Below are positions 28,490 to 35,014 of a stretch of 60,388 nucleotides of DNA, piece by piece. Position 1 is the stretch's first letter. The number at the start of each line of letters is the position of its first letter. This stretch comes from an uncultured Synechococcaceae cyanobacterium (GTDB taxonomy: Bacteria; Cyanobacteriota; Cyanobacteriia; PCC-6307; Cyanobiaceae). The translations under genes and the position numbers were made by a program. The stretch lies in the NCBI GenBank assembly GCA_902574955.1, contig CACGPQ010000004.1:1-60388 (forward strand), written 5' to 3'. The notes below the pieces were generated by a model that did not search any database, was not told the origin of the DNA, and was given only the letters and a program-made list of their open reading frames with translations.

Positions 28490-29238
28490 TAACGTTTTAT
28501 TGCCACTTGCCAATAAGGATAATCTAAATTTGATTTTTCTCTAATCAATTGTAATTTTCTAGAATTTATTTTTACTACTATTCCATCTGTTGGATATTTA
28601 CTAAAAAGCTTCCCTTCTAGCCATTGTTTTCTAAATACTTCAACTTGGCTCGTAAAGTTGCATGAAATATCCTGAGGGATAGTGAAGCCTAGCTTTGAAA
28701 GACTTTTTTTGGACTCATATTGGTTAAGTGTTGAATTAAGTATTTGAAATGCGCAGAAGCTAAGACTTTCAGAAAATCCTTCTTTAGCTCTTAGAAATCC
28801 AGAAGCGATTCTTTGGGAGATATTTGGACTTTGGTTGGGTGCATATAATTCACCTCTAACTTGAAGAACTCCTCGTAAAGGGAGATTATTGGGAATGTCT
28901 TGGACTTTAATAAGTTTACTAGTAACGTCTGCCCCTTTTCTTGAAATTGCTTTCTCCAAGGTTCCATCCCTATATTGCAAAGCAACAGCACAACCATCAA
29001 TTTTTGGTTCAATTAATAATCTGGTATCTACTAATAATCCTTTCAAAAATTCATCTATCGAATCCTTTTCTAATGACGGTAAAACTAGTTTATTTTTCTT
29101 TTTAAAGTAATCACAATTTGGGTTTGTTCTTAATAAATTTTTTTCAAGTTGGTCGAACTGCTTATCAGAGATTAAAGCATTACCATTTCGATAATTATCG
29201 TCATACCATTCAATTCGTTCTTCTAAATAAGTCTTCAT
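28489..29238 (-). CDS. Stand-alone NAD+-dependent DNA ligase adenylation domain protein
   Basis: 249 aa. Residues ~10-40 (EWYDDNYRNGNALISDKQFDQLE) match domain Ia of LigA, which binds NMN. The nucleotidyltransferase domain follows: EPKIDG with the AMP-accepting Lys (motif I), VRGELY (motif III), DGIVVKI (motif IV) and a terminal WQVAIKR (motif V). The protein ends there: OB fold, zinc finger, helix-hairpin-helix and BRCT domains of LigA (~670 aa) are missing. It could still form the enzyme-AMP intermediate; sealing activity alone would be weak or need a partner. E. coli LigB is a more complete relative. Confidence 0.85.
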   Translation of the reverse strand: MKTYLEERIEWYDDNYRNGNALISDKQFDQLEKNLLRTNPNCDYFKKKNKLVLPSLEKDSIDEFLKGLLVDTRLLIEPKIDGCAVALQYRDGTLEKAISRKGADVTSKLIKVQDIPNNLPLRGVLQVRGELYAPNQSPNISQRIASGFLRAKEGFSESLSFCAFQILNSTLNQYESKKSLSKLGFTIPQDISCNFTSQVEVFRKQWLEGKLFSKYPTDGIVVKINSRKLQLIREKSNLDYPYWQVAIKR

Positions 29239-29445
29239 TTAATACGATGGCTTAAGTTTTTGGTCAGGTATCCAACTTGGTTTATCTATAATCCATTTTT
29301 CTCTATCTTCATATTTAACAGTCCATACAAGAAATGAAGAAATTTCTTTTAGAGTTATGCCAACCAAATATCTTGTTTTTGGACTTATTGATATAAATCC
29401 AAATAATAATATTAATAAAATAAGTTTAAAAATACCTTTAATCAT
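29239..29445 (-). CDS. Small membrane protein (68 aa) heading the ligase-like operon
   Basis: 68 aa. One N-terminal helix (GIFKLILLILLFGFISI), then a polar, Trp-containing region ending in DKPSWIPDQKLKPSY. Its TAA is immediately followed by the ATG of the ligase-like gene (zero spacing). No family recognised. Confidence 0.6.
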   Translation of the reverse strand: MIKGIFKLILLILLFGFISISPKTRYLVGITLKEISSFLVWTVKYEDREKWIIDKPSWIPDQKLKPSY

Positions 29446-29475
29446 TAAAAACTCAACGTAATTTTTGCGAACTTT

Positions 29476-29733
29476 TTAATTAATGCAATTCTTATAACCT
29501 TCAATCTTTGCTAGTTCGTCAATATTCAAACCTGTTTCTTCTAGTAAAGTTTCTCCTATATCGTCCTTATTAAATTTTGTTAAAGCTCCTTTAGTAGAGT
29601 ACTTAATACATTGGTTTTTGTATTTTGCTTCTTTGACAACAGGAGATAAATAAAAACCAAACAAGATGATAAAAGCCCCAAAGGTTACCACTTTTCTATG
29701 GTTTTTCCACCATTCATAAAATTTATTGGACAC
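29476..29733 (-). CDS. Small membrane protein with two-Cys tail (85 aa)
   Basis: 85 aa. One helix (VVTFGAFIILFGFYLSPVV) near residues 15-33 and a soluble tail with Cys at ~42 and at the C-terminus (GYKNCIN). The segment YLSPVVKEAKYKNQC resembles YFYPVIKHAKNKLDC in the protein at 56984, so the two look like one family. The two tail Cys could pair if the tail is in an oxidising compartment. Function unknown. Confidence 0.6.
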   Translation of the reverse strand: MSNKFYEWWKNHRKVVTFGAFIILFGFYLSPVVKEAKYKNQCIKYSTKGALTKFNKDDIGETLLEETGLNIDELAKIEGYKNCIN

Positions 29734-29803
29734 AAAAAAATAAATGATTATTTTCTATTTTAAATTGACTGTCAACAAATTACTTTAGAAATTGAAGGAT
29801 AGG

Positions 29804-30112
29804 TTAATTTATTGTTTTTTCATTAATAGATTTAATCCAAGAATAATATCTTGATTTTCTAATCCTTTGCTCTTTCGAGACTAATCTATCCGCAGATTCT
29901 AGAGGTGATTCTCCTTTCTCAACTTTTGTTGTAATAGAAATACCAAAACCTTTTGCTTCAATTTTTGCAATCCCACCCTCTAAAAAAAATAAAAAAGACC
30001 AACCTTTGTTCCATCCTAAATAGAAGGGATTTCGATACATTGCATTCTTTTGGAGATACTCTTTAAATGATATTTTCCTTTTCAAGGAGTTACTTGTATT
30101 CACTATTACCAA
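29804..30112 (-). CDS. Hypothetical protein (102 aa)
   Basis: 102 aa, basic. A hydrophobic patch (GWSFLFFLEGGIAKI) lies in the centre, flanked by a Lys-rich N-terminus and a charged C-terminal half. The last third (SADRLVSKEQRIRKSRYYSWIKSI) is a strong basic helix. No family recognised; peripheral membrane binding is possible. Confidence 0.5.
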   Translation of the reverse strand: MVIVNTSNSLKRKISFKEYLQKNAMYRNPFYLGWNKGWSFLFFLEGGIAKIEAKGFGISITTKVEKGESPLESADRLVSKEQRIRKSRYYSWIKSINEKTIN

Positions 30113-30180
30113 ATAAGAAGTTTACGGCTGATTATTTCTGGAAAGTAATTTTAGTATTTAAATAATTACCAGAGGAATAC

Positions 30181-30228
30181 TTGACGCCTACGAGTAGTAC
30201 ATCTATATTAATAGTACAACTGTATTAT
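30181..30228 (+). promoter_or_regulatory. Promoter and LexA-box-like palindrome before DUF1651 copy 2
   Basis: TTGACG at 30181-30186 and TATATT at 30204-30209 with a 17-nt spacer. Just downstream, AGTACAACTGTATT (30213-30226) again fits RGTACNNNDGTWCB except for one base, in an imperfect palindrome. A further AGTAC lies in the spacer. Same order and spacing as at copy 1. Confidence 0.6.
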
Positions 30229-30232
30229 CTTC

Positions 30233-30523
30233 ATGACCTCAGGAGTTGCTAATGTTCGGACTAATTTTTATCGTGGCAGCCTTATTGACCCCCCAACTGG
30301 CTGGTTGTTTAACAAAAAAAGTGGTTTGTTAATTTTTTTTGAGATTTATAAGAGATCTGTATCTAATAACTTAAAAGTATATACTCATCTTTTCTATGCA
30401 AATGAATTAGGTGAACCAGCCCAAATTAAAAATTCAAGACTTCATTCTAGTGAGGGTGCTTGTGAAACATGGAATGAATTAATTTCAGGAGGTTGGCAAA
30501 TTGTTACTAATAAATTCCAGTAA
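30233..30523 (+). CDS. DUF1651 family protein, copy 2
   Basis: 96 aa. The core (GWLFNKKSGLLIFFE ... FYANELGEPAQIK ... ACETWNELISGGW) aligns without gaps to copy 1 over most of its length, and the DNA upstream is also duplicated. Function unknown; family restricted to marine picocyanobacteria. As in copy 1, the Shine-Dalgarno (AGGAG) fits an inner ATG in the +1 frame, so this start is provisional. Followed after 2 nt by a Cys-containing small gene. Confidence 0.75.
   Translation: MTSGVANVRTNFYRGSLIDPPTGWLFNKKSGLLIFFEIYKRSVSNNLKVYTHLFYANELGEPAQIKNSRLHSSEGACETWNELISGGWQIVTNKFQ
30252..30332 (+). CDS. Nested +1-frame hydrophobic micro-ORF (26 aa), copy 2
   Basis: ATG with upstream AGGAG, +1 frame of DUF1651 copy 2, 26 codons like copy 1. 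The product starts MFGLIFIVAALLTP and ends its hydrophobic part in LAGC, a good lipobox. A run of seven A near codons 22-23 could allow a -1 slip into the DUF1651 frame in this copy; copy 1 has no such run. See the paired finding. Confidence 0.45.
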   Translation: MFGLIFIVAALLTPQLAGCLTKKVVC

Positions 30524-30525
30524 TC

Positions 30526-30759
30526 ATGATCAAGGTAAATCCGTCAAAATGGGAATATCTAAAAGAATCTACCCTAAAACGAAAACGAACAAAGATTTGT
30601 ATTACTTGCAATCACTTTCGCTACAGCACTACAGAAACTTTTGCTACTATCTTGATCTGTCCAAAATACGAAAAACGCATACCAGAGGGTGATCATTTAC
30701 TTAAAGGTTGTAAGTATTGGCAAAAAAATAGGACGGTATTTTCTCCTGAAGCATCTTAA
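30526..30759 (+). CDS. Small Cys-containing protein (77 aa)
   Basis: 77 aa, starts 2 nt after DUF1651 copy 2 and is probably co-transcribed. Cys residues in KICITCNHF, ILICPKYEK and LKGCKYWQ could bind a metal such as zinc. Basic throughout. No family named with confidence. Short CxxC...C...C proteins of this kind recur in marine picocyanobacteria. Confidence 0.6.
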   Translation: MIKVNPSKWEYLKESTLKRKRTKICITCNHFRYSTTETFATILICPKYEKRIPEGDHLLKGCKYWQKNRTVFSPEAS

Positions 30760-30859
30760 TTATTCTCTAATTAAACTTTTCTAAGAAGAGATATTTAATT
30801 ATGTTAATAAAGCATTATTTTATACAACTTAAAAAATTCTTTTTAATTAATTTTGAAGC

Positions 30860-30961
30860 ATGATTCAATTCTACTTTTCCATATTTTTATTAGTTGTGCT
30901 TACATTTTTTGCACTTTTATTAGATGCACCAGAATTGGCTTCTTTAATTCAAACATTTTAG
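30860..30961 (+). CDS. Possible small membrane protein (33 aa)
   Basis: 33 aa, almost wholly hydrophobic (FYFSIFLLVVLTFFALLLD) with a short polar end. No clear ribosome binding site. The shape fits a one-helix membrane peptide, but AT-rich DNA gives such frames by chance. Confidence 0.35.
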   Translation: MIQFYFSIFLLVVLTFFALLLDAPELASLIQTF

Positions 30962-31043
30962 AAAATAATAAACCAGCATTTTTACGGATTTACTTTCTTA
31001 ATAAGTAGGTCGTAGGTTTAACTAGTTGAATAGGAGGGATCTA

Positions 31044-31094
31044 ATGATTGACAGTCCACCAGAGGAGTTAAATTATAAATTTAAATCTAGATAA
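31044..31094 (+). CDS. Possible 16-residue microprotein with strong ribosome binding site
   Basis: ATG preceded by TAGGAGGGATCTA, a strong Shine-Dalgarno at good spacing; 16 codons (MIDSPPEELNYKFKSR) to TAA. A strong terminator follows 17 nt later, so a transcript of perhaps 120-150 nt would hold little else. May be a real microprotein, a dual-function RNA, or a remnant of a longer gene. Confidence 0.4.
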   Translation: MIDSPPEELNYKFKSR

Positions 31095-31110
31095 AACTAA
31101 TGCTAAATCT

Positions 31111-31148
31111 GGAATGAATCTTCTATTTAAGATTCATTCCTTTTTATT
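31111..31148 (+). terminator. Strong Rho-independent terminator
   Basis: Perfect 12-bp stem GGAATGAATCTT / AAGATTCATTCC with a 6-nt loop, followed by TTTTTATT. One of the clearest terminators in the window, and it marks the end of the short transcript carrying the 16-codon ORF. Confidence 0.85.
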
Positions 31149-31246
31149 TCTTTCTAAAAAATGTAAATATTAAATTTTAAAAGTAAAAAATCTCTTCATA
31201 TTAAAATGATTTGAGGCCTTAGTCTCTTCTTAGATAGTGGCTAACT

Positions 31247-31429
31247 TTATCTGAATCCAAAACCAGTTTTTTGTTCTTCTTTTTCTTCCCATTCATTAAT
31301 AATTAGTTTTAGTAAACTTATAAGTTCTGAATTCGAAGCATCAGTATCTTTTTGAAGATTTATACAAATGTTTTTTATTTCCTCAAAAGCATTATCAATT
31401 AATATTGTTTTTTGATCTGGGTTAGCCAT
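31247..31429 (-). CDS. Hypothetical protein (60 aa)
   Basis: 60 aa, acidic, helical and soluble (AFEEIKNICINLQKDTDASN, LIINEWEEKEEQKTG). It starts 6 nt after the stop of the next upstream minus-strand gene, so the two form a small operon. No family recognised; its INEWEEKE end recalls IQNEWHPES in the protein at 33176. Confidence 0.55.
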   Translation of the reverse strand: MANPDQKTILIDNAFEEIKNICINLQKDTDASNSELISLLKLIINEWEEKEEQKTGFGFR

Positions 31430-31435
31430 AGAATT

Positions 31436-31633
31436 TTAAAATGCACCATTACAGTTGAAGCCACTGCAGTTGATAACCCTGAAAATATTCATTACAAAGT
31501 TGTGGAATCTTTCATCATAAAAAAATGCCCAGGTTGTAAATATAGCAAAACCAGAGACAGCAAAAGCAGCATATTGAAGCCAATGTATTCCATAGCTATC
31601 TAATCCATTTTTATCAAAATCAGAATTACTCAA
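31436..31633 (-). CDS. Small membrane protein (65 aa)
   Basis: 65 aa. The helix YAAFAVSGFAIFTTWAFFYD lies near residues 21-40, followed by a basic amphipathic part and a Cys-containing end (INCSGFNCNGAF). SYGIHWLQYAAF weakly resembles DYGMYWLAFLEG in the protein at 35779. First gene of a two-gene run. Function unknown. Confidence 0.6.
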   Translation of the reverse strand: MSNSDFDKNGLDSYGIHWLQYAAFAVSGFAIFTTWAFFYDERFHNFVMNIFRVINCSGFNCNGAF

Positions 31634-31731
31634 TTGCTTTTTTACTTATAATAAAAATTTTTTTTTTAAAAGGAGAGTTTGTTTTGAACGAGAGATTTAT
31701 TTTTTCTACAAGACCTTAATGTATTGATAGT

Positions 31732-31986
31732 TTAAATAAAACCAGGTATTATCCACCCAAAAAAACCGTAGTTTATTATCAAAGCTAAAAAACCAATCAT
31801 AGCTAATCTCCCATTTGTTATTTCGGCATTTTTCCAGAATTTACCCATGTAGTTTAAATTTTTTTTAAAGTTTTTATCTATCAAATAATTTGGTTCTAAA
31901 GGTTCCTGCAACCTTTTCATGGCGTATAAAGAGAATTGAATTGTAATTGCGATGATAACAACTATAAAACTAGTAAGTGCATCCAT
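31732..31986 (-). CDS. High-light-inducible protein with extra N-terminal helix
   Basis: 84 aa. The C-terminal part AEITNGRLAMIGFLALIINYGFF carries the chlorophyll-binding ExxNGRxAMxGF signature of HLIP/Scp proteins, which bind chlorophyll and carotenoid in thylakoids and protect photosystems under stress. Unlike ordinary one-helix HLIPs, residues 3-22 (ALTSFIVVIIAITIQFSLYA) form another hydrophobic segment, so two helices are likely. hli genes are often in variable regions of Prochlorococcus and its phages. Confidence 0.88.
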   Translation of the reverse strand: MDALTSFIVVIIAITIQFSLYAMKRLQEPLEPNYLIDKNFKKNLNYMGKFWKNAEITNGRLAMIGFLALIINYGFFGWIIPGFI

Positions 31987-32338
31987 TTTTAGATTTCATA
32001 TGTGATCAGTTAGTAAGCTAAAGAGTAGATGACATTTGTATACATCAAAAATTCCCTCATTTATGCTTTATTGACAGAGGAAACCTTAACTTGAATTATT
32101 AAAGAATGTAACATATTTAAAAAAAATTAGTATGAATTCTTACTTTTTCTTTGGATTTCACATTTTTAAGGACTTTACTGTTACATTTATGTTTCAGTTA
32201 CATCCTAAGACTAGTCTTAATTGAATTACAGAATTAGTTTCAAAGTTTTTACTTTAAATCAGGTAAATATTGAAATATTTTTATAAGAAATATATTTTCA
32301 ATGTTATTTATTTAAAATTTTTTAATAATTAGAAATTA
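31987..32338. other. Intergenic region, no confident gene
   Basis: About 350 bp upstream of the hli gene, very AT-rich. A 30-codon plus-strand ORF (32132-32224, Phe-rich) has no ribosome binding site and I do not call it. The hli promoter should lie next to 31987, but no clear -35/-10 pair stands out. Confidence 0.4.
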
Positions 32339-32458
32339 TTATTTTTGTTTGATTTCCGGAAGGTAGAATTTATTGCCTAATGTGTAACCAATTGACATCA
32401 GTACGAATCCAATAAGTTGAGGTAAATGAGAATTTGCTAGAGAGATTTTTTCAATCAT
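32339..32458 (-). CDS. Small membrane protein (39 aa)
   Basis: 39 aa: short N-terminus, one hydrophobic segment (LPQLIGFVLMSIGYTLGN) and a basic end (YLPEIKQK). Common shape among picocyanobacterial one-helix proteins. Function unknown. Confidence 0.5.
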   Translation of the reverse strand: MIEKISLANSHLPQLIGFVLMSIGYTLGNKFYLPEIKQK

Positions 32459-32509
32459 TTCTCAATCTATAAATTAATATAATAATAAATAATTTTACAT
32501 ACTGTAAGT

Positions 32510-32683
32510 CTATTTCCTTTTTGATTCTTTAATCTCCCCAGATTTTTTTAGTGAATTAACAAGTCTTTCATTTTCTGTTTTTAAATTTTCTAATGCAGAT
32601 TTTGTGAATTGTTCTTTAGCCTCAAATTTTGCTGAACTTATAACTTTTTTATTAGGGAGTTTTTTCTTCGGTTCTGACTTCAT
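32510..32683 (-). CDS. Small Lys-rich helical protein (57 aa)
   Basis: 57 aa from the ATG at 32683 (MKSEPKKK); the frame opens four codons earlier. Highly charged, helical. The C-terminal half SALENLKTENERLVNSLKKSG closely resembles SKLEVLTNENDFLVKNLKKAG in the 41-aa protein at 36493, so both belong to one small coiled-coil-like family. Function unknown. Confidence 0.6.
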   Translation of the reverse strand: MKSEPKKKLPNKKVISSAKFEAKEQFTKSALENLKTENERLVNSLKKSGEIKESKRK

Positions 32684-32782
32684 ATTAAACAGCAATTTAA
32701 AAAATTTTAGAAGTTATTTTTTTTGAGTTAGGTATTATTTTTTACCGTTTTCTTGTTAATAATATTTGTTTACATAGACAAA

Positions 32783-32995
32783 TTAATTTCTATCTTTTGG
32801 GAGTCTTAACCATCCAGTAGTCCACTCTGATTTTAGTTTTGCCCATGAGATCCTTTTTATATCTTTATTATTTTTGGTAGGAAAAATATCAACCCATCGA
32901 TCTTCATTTTTCCCACCATAAGCTTTAACTTGAAAATGCCTATTACCATTAATAGTTTTTGGTGCTGTCCAACACAAAGTAGGAGGCCATTTCAT
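32783..32995 (-). CDS. TIGR02450-type Trp-rich protein
   Basis: 70 aa with five Trp. LCWTAPKTINGNRHFQVK, RWVDIFPT and ISWAKLKSEWTTGWLRL follow the TIGR02450/DUF2389 pattern (WTS...GWRHF...V.W..L.D...W..GW). These short soluble proteins are widespread in cyanobacteria and some proteobacteria; function unknown. Confidence 0.75.
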   Translation of the reverse strand: MKWPPTLCWTAPKTINGNRHFQVKAYGGKNEDRWVDIFPTKNNKDIKRISWAKLKSEWTTGWLRLPKDRN

Positions 32996-33019
32996 GAGAA
33001 ATTTTTAAAATTTGAAAAA

Positions 33020-33106
33020 CTAAAGGTTGCTTTGCCCAGTTAAAACTAAACCATAATATGCAATCGTACCAAGGATAAGTACGATACCTAATATTCTAAT
33101 AATCAT
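33020..33106 (-). CDS. Small membrane protein (28 aa)
   Basis: 28 aa: MIIR, then one helix (ILGIVLILGTIAYYGLVL) and a polar end TGQSNL. Size and layout resemble the smallest photosystem and cytochrome subunits, but I recognise no known one. Could be chance in AT-rich DNA. Confidence 0.45.
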   Translation of the reverse strand: MIIRILGIVLILGTIAYYGLVLTGQSNL

Positions 33107-33175
33107 GATTTAGTATTTTAAATTCAAATTATATTAGAGAAATTTTATAAATTTGCGTTGAAGATTTAATATTTT

Positions 33176-33385
33176 CTAATTTTTCCTTTTTTTATTTCTA
33201 ACTATGGAGTGGCAAGATTCAGGATGCCATTCATTCTGAATCTTGCCAATAAAATCATAAATAAATGAATCGGGACATCCAGTTTTTTTTTGAAGTTCTG
33301 AAAGTTCTTCTTTAATGAATTCATATACACTCGTTATTACCCCTAAATTTTCTTCTTGGGTGGGGGCCCATTTTTTATTATCCAT
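33176..33385 (-). CDS. Hypothetical protein (69 aa)
   Basis: 69 aa, soluble. APTQEENLGVITSVYEFIKEELSEL is a long acidic helix; the end is basic (SIVRNKKRKN). It overlaps the upstream gene at 33378 by 8 nt, so they are translated together. IQNEWHPES echoes INEWEEKE at 31247. Function unknown. Confidence 0.6.
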   Translation of the reverse strand: MDNKKWAPTQEENLGVITSVYEFIKEELSELQKKTGCPDSFIYDFIGKIQNEWHPESCHSIVRNKKRKN

Positions 33386-33566
33386 TAATATTTTTTAAAT
33401 TAATTTCCACAATATCGTAATAGGTTATGTCTCCATAATCAGCATCTGAACAACATAAATCTCCATATAGTTCCTCTAACAAATCGTACGCATCTGAATA
33501 CTTATCAAAACTTTGAGCTGTTAATTCGTCATCTTTCCCATCAATTCTAATTATTTTGTAGGTCAT
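33378..33566 (-). CDS. Hypothetical protein (62 aa)
   Basis: 62 aa, acidic and soluble (DAYDLLEELYGDLCCSDADYGDITYYDIVEI). The pattern of an N-terminal YKIIRIDGK strand and an EELY helix is common in short cyanobacterial proteins of unknown function. First gene of an overlapping pair. Confidence 0.6.
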   Translation of the reverse strand: MTYKIIRIDGKDDELTAQSFDKYSDAYDLLEELYGDLCCSDADYGDITYYDIVEINLKNING

Positions 33567-33627
33567 ATTTTACTTAGATGAAAAAGTATTTTTTTTGATT
33601 CATTAGATCATCTTATAAATAAAAATC

Positions 33628-33834
33628 TTATTTAGGAGTGTTAGTTGGGTAAAGCTTCTGAATTTTATTTTTCTGAATCTCTATTTTTCTTCTTTCATAT
33701 TTTTTTGCCATTATTTTTCTGATAAATAATTGTGGAATAAGCCAAACTAATGCAATAGCTATAGCCATGAAAGCAGGATTTCTCCACGTTAACCTAATAA
33801 TTTCTTGAATAAATTCTTTATTGAAAATTTCCAT
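33628..33834 (-). CDS. Small membrane protein with basic tail (68 aa)
   Basis: 68 aa: one helix (PAFMAIAIALVWLIPQLFI) near residues 20-38, then a strongly basic helix (RKIMAKKYERRKIEIQKNK). The positive-inside rule places the tail in the cytoplasm. Function unknown. Confidence 0.6.
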   Translation of the reverse strand: MEIFNKEFIQEIIRLTWRNPAFMAIAIALVWLIPQLFIRKIMAKKYERRKIEIQKNKIQKLYPTNTPK

Positions 33835-34008
33835 ACATTAAATTTTGATGATAAAAATATCTTTGCTTTCTTTTATAAAATCTTTTAAATTTCATAATCC
33901 ATCATAACCTTAAAAATTCTAATAAGGAATTTTATAAATTTTTTCTTTTTCTAGATCGTTTTCTTTTATATTTGGATTTAGATTAATTATTTATTTTTTA
34001 GTTTAGAG

Positions 34009-34674
34009 ATGTCGACTTATCTAATTACAGGATCAAATAGGGGTATTGGATTAGAACTATGTAGGCAAATTCATAAGAGGGGAGATAATGTAATTGCAAC
34101 GTGTAGGAAATCTTCAAAAGAACTTAGAGATTTAGGAGTGAGAATTGAAGAGAATATAGAAATTTCTTCGGAAGAGTCGATAACAAATTTGTGTAAAAAA
34201 CTTTCTAGAGTTAATTTAGATTGCTTAATTCATAATGCAGGAATTTATGAATTTAATTCTTTCGAAAACTTAGATAAAAAAAGTATTTTGCGGCAATTTG
34301 AAGTTAATGCATTGAGCCCAATATGTATGACCCAATCACTTAAACACCTTTTAAAAAGATCTTCTAAAGTTGCTTTTATCACAAGTAGAATGGGATCCAT
34401 TGAAGATAATTCATCTGGAAGTTCTTATGGTTACAGGATGTCTAAGGTAGCCTTGTCAATGGCAGCAAAATCACTTTCTATAGATTTATCAAGAGATGAT
34501 ATTTTTGTAGCTATTTTGCATCCTGGGTTAGTGAGTACAAGAATGACTGGCTTTACAAGAAATGGAATTAGTCCTGAAGAATCAGCAAATGGCCTTTTAA
34601 AACGTATTGATTCTTTAAATAAAAATAACTCGGGTACGTTTTGGCATGCCAACGGAGAAGTTTTACCTTGGTAA
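34009..34674 (+). CDS. Short-chain dehydrogenase/reductase
   Basis: 221 aa, classical SDR. Cofactor loop TGSNRGIGLE at residues ~7-16, NAG motif (LIHNAGIY), catalytic Ser/Tyr/Lys in FITSRMG and YGYRMSKVALS, and HPGLVSTRMT after the active site. CRKSS after the second strand suggests an NADP(H) preference. Slightly short, resembling the carbonyl reductase type with unknown substrate. The only larger plus-strand gene amid the minus-strand small genes. Confidence 0.88.
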   Translation: MSTYLITGSNRGIGLELCRQIHKRGDNVIATCRKSSKELRDLGVRIEENIEISSEESITNLCKKLSRVNLDCLIHNAGIYEFNSFENLDKKSILRQFEVNALSPICMTQSLKHLLKRSSKVAFITSRMGSIEDNSSGSSYGYRMSKVALSMAAKSLSIDLSRDDIFVAILHPGLVSTRMTGFTRNGISPEESANGLLKRIDSLNKNNSGTFWHANGEVLPW

Positions 34675-34805
34675 TATCTGTATTTTTATTTTTAAGAGAT
34701 TTATATCCTTAATTTGTTAAAAAACTTTTAAATTTTTGACGAATTTCTTTCTTTATTAAATTCTTTTAGTTATCTTAAGAAAAAATTAGTAAAGGAGGTG
34801 ATTCA

Positions 34806-34928
34806 TTGTCGTATCTACCGAAAAATACGGTTATCGAAGGGACCGTGAATTCAATATCTTCATCACATTCATCGGTCTCTTTTTCTTTGATTAAGAAAAA
34901 AGGTTTTATAATCAATAGATTTATATAA
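34806..34928 (+). CDS. Possible 40-aa protein or structured RNA after a perfect Shine-Dalgarno
   Basis: AAAGGAGGTGATT at 34790-34802 is a full complement of the 16S rRNA 3' end, placed before a TTG. The frame runs 40 codons (MSYLPKNTVIEGTV...; Ser-rich middle, basic end) to TAA. The same DNA also forms stems CGTAT/ATACG and GACCG/CGGTC, so a regulatory RNA is possible too. Ends 19 nt before a strong bidirectional terminator. No family recognised. Confidence 0.45.
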   Translation: MSYLPKNTVIEGTVNSISSSHSSVSFSLIKKKGFIINRFI

Positions 34929-34947
34929 ATCAGTTACTTAATAATTA

Positions 34948-34984
34948 AAAGCTCTGCATCTCATGAACTTGCAGAGCTTTTTTT
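34948..34984. terminator. Bidirectional Rho-independent terminator
   Basis: Stem AAGCTCTGCA / TGCAGAGCTT with an ~11-nt loop. Plus strand: followed by seven T. Minus strand: followed by TTTTAATT. It separates the plus-strand 40-codon transcript from the minus-strand four-gene run ending at 35015. Confidence 0.85.
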
Positions 34985-35014
34985 ATGAATTTAAATAGTC
35001 TTTCAAAATTTACT

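Noticed and set aside
30501-30692. 63-aa ORF overlapping the Cys-containing gene after DUF1651 copy 2
   Set aside because: The frame at 30526 has an ordered set of Cys pairs and a 2-nt junction with DUF1651; this one has neither.
31412-31603. 63-aa plus-strand ORF antisense to the 65-aa membrane gene
   Set aside because: The minus-strand frame gives a clean membrane helix and a 6-nt operon junction; the plus frame gives no coherent domain.
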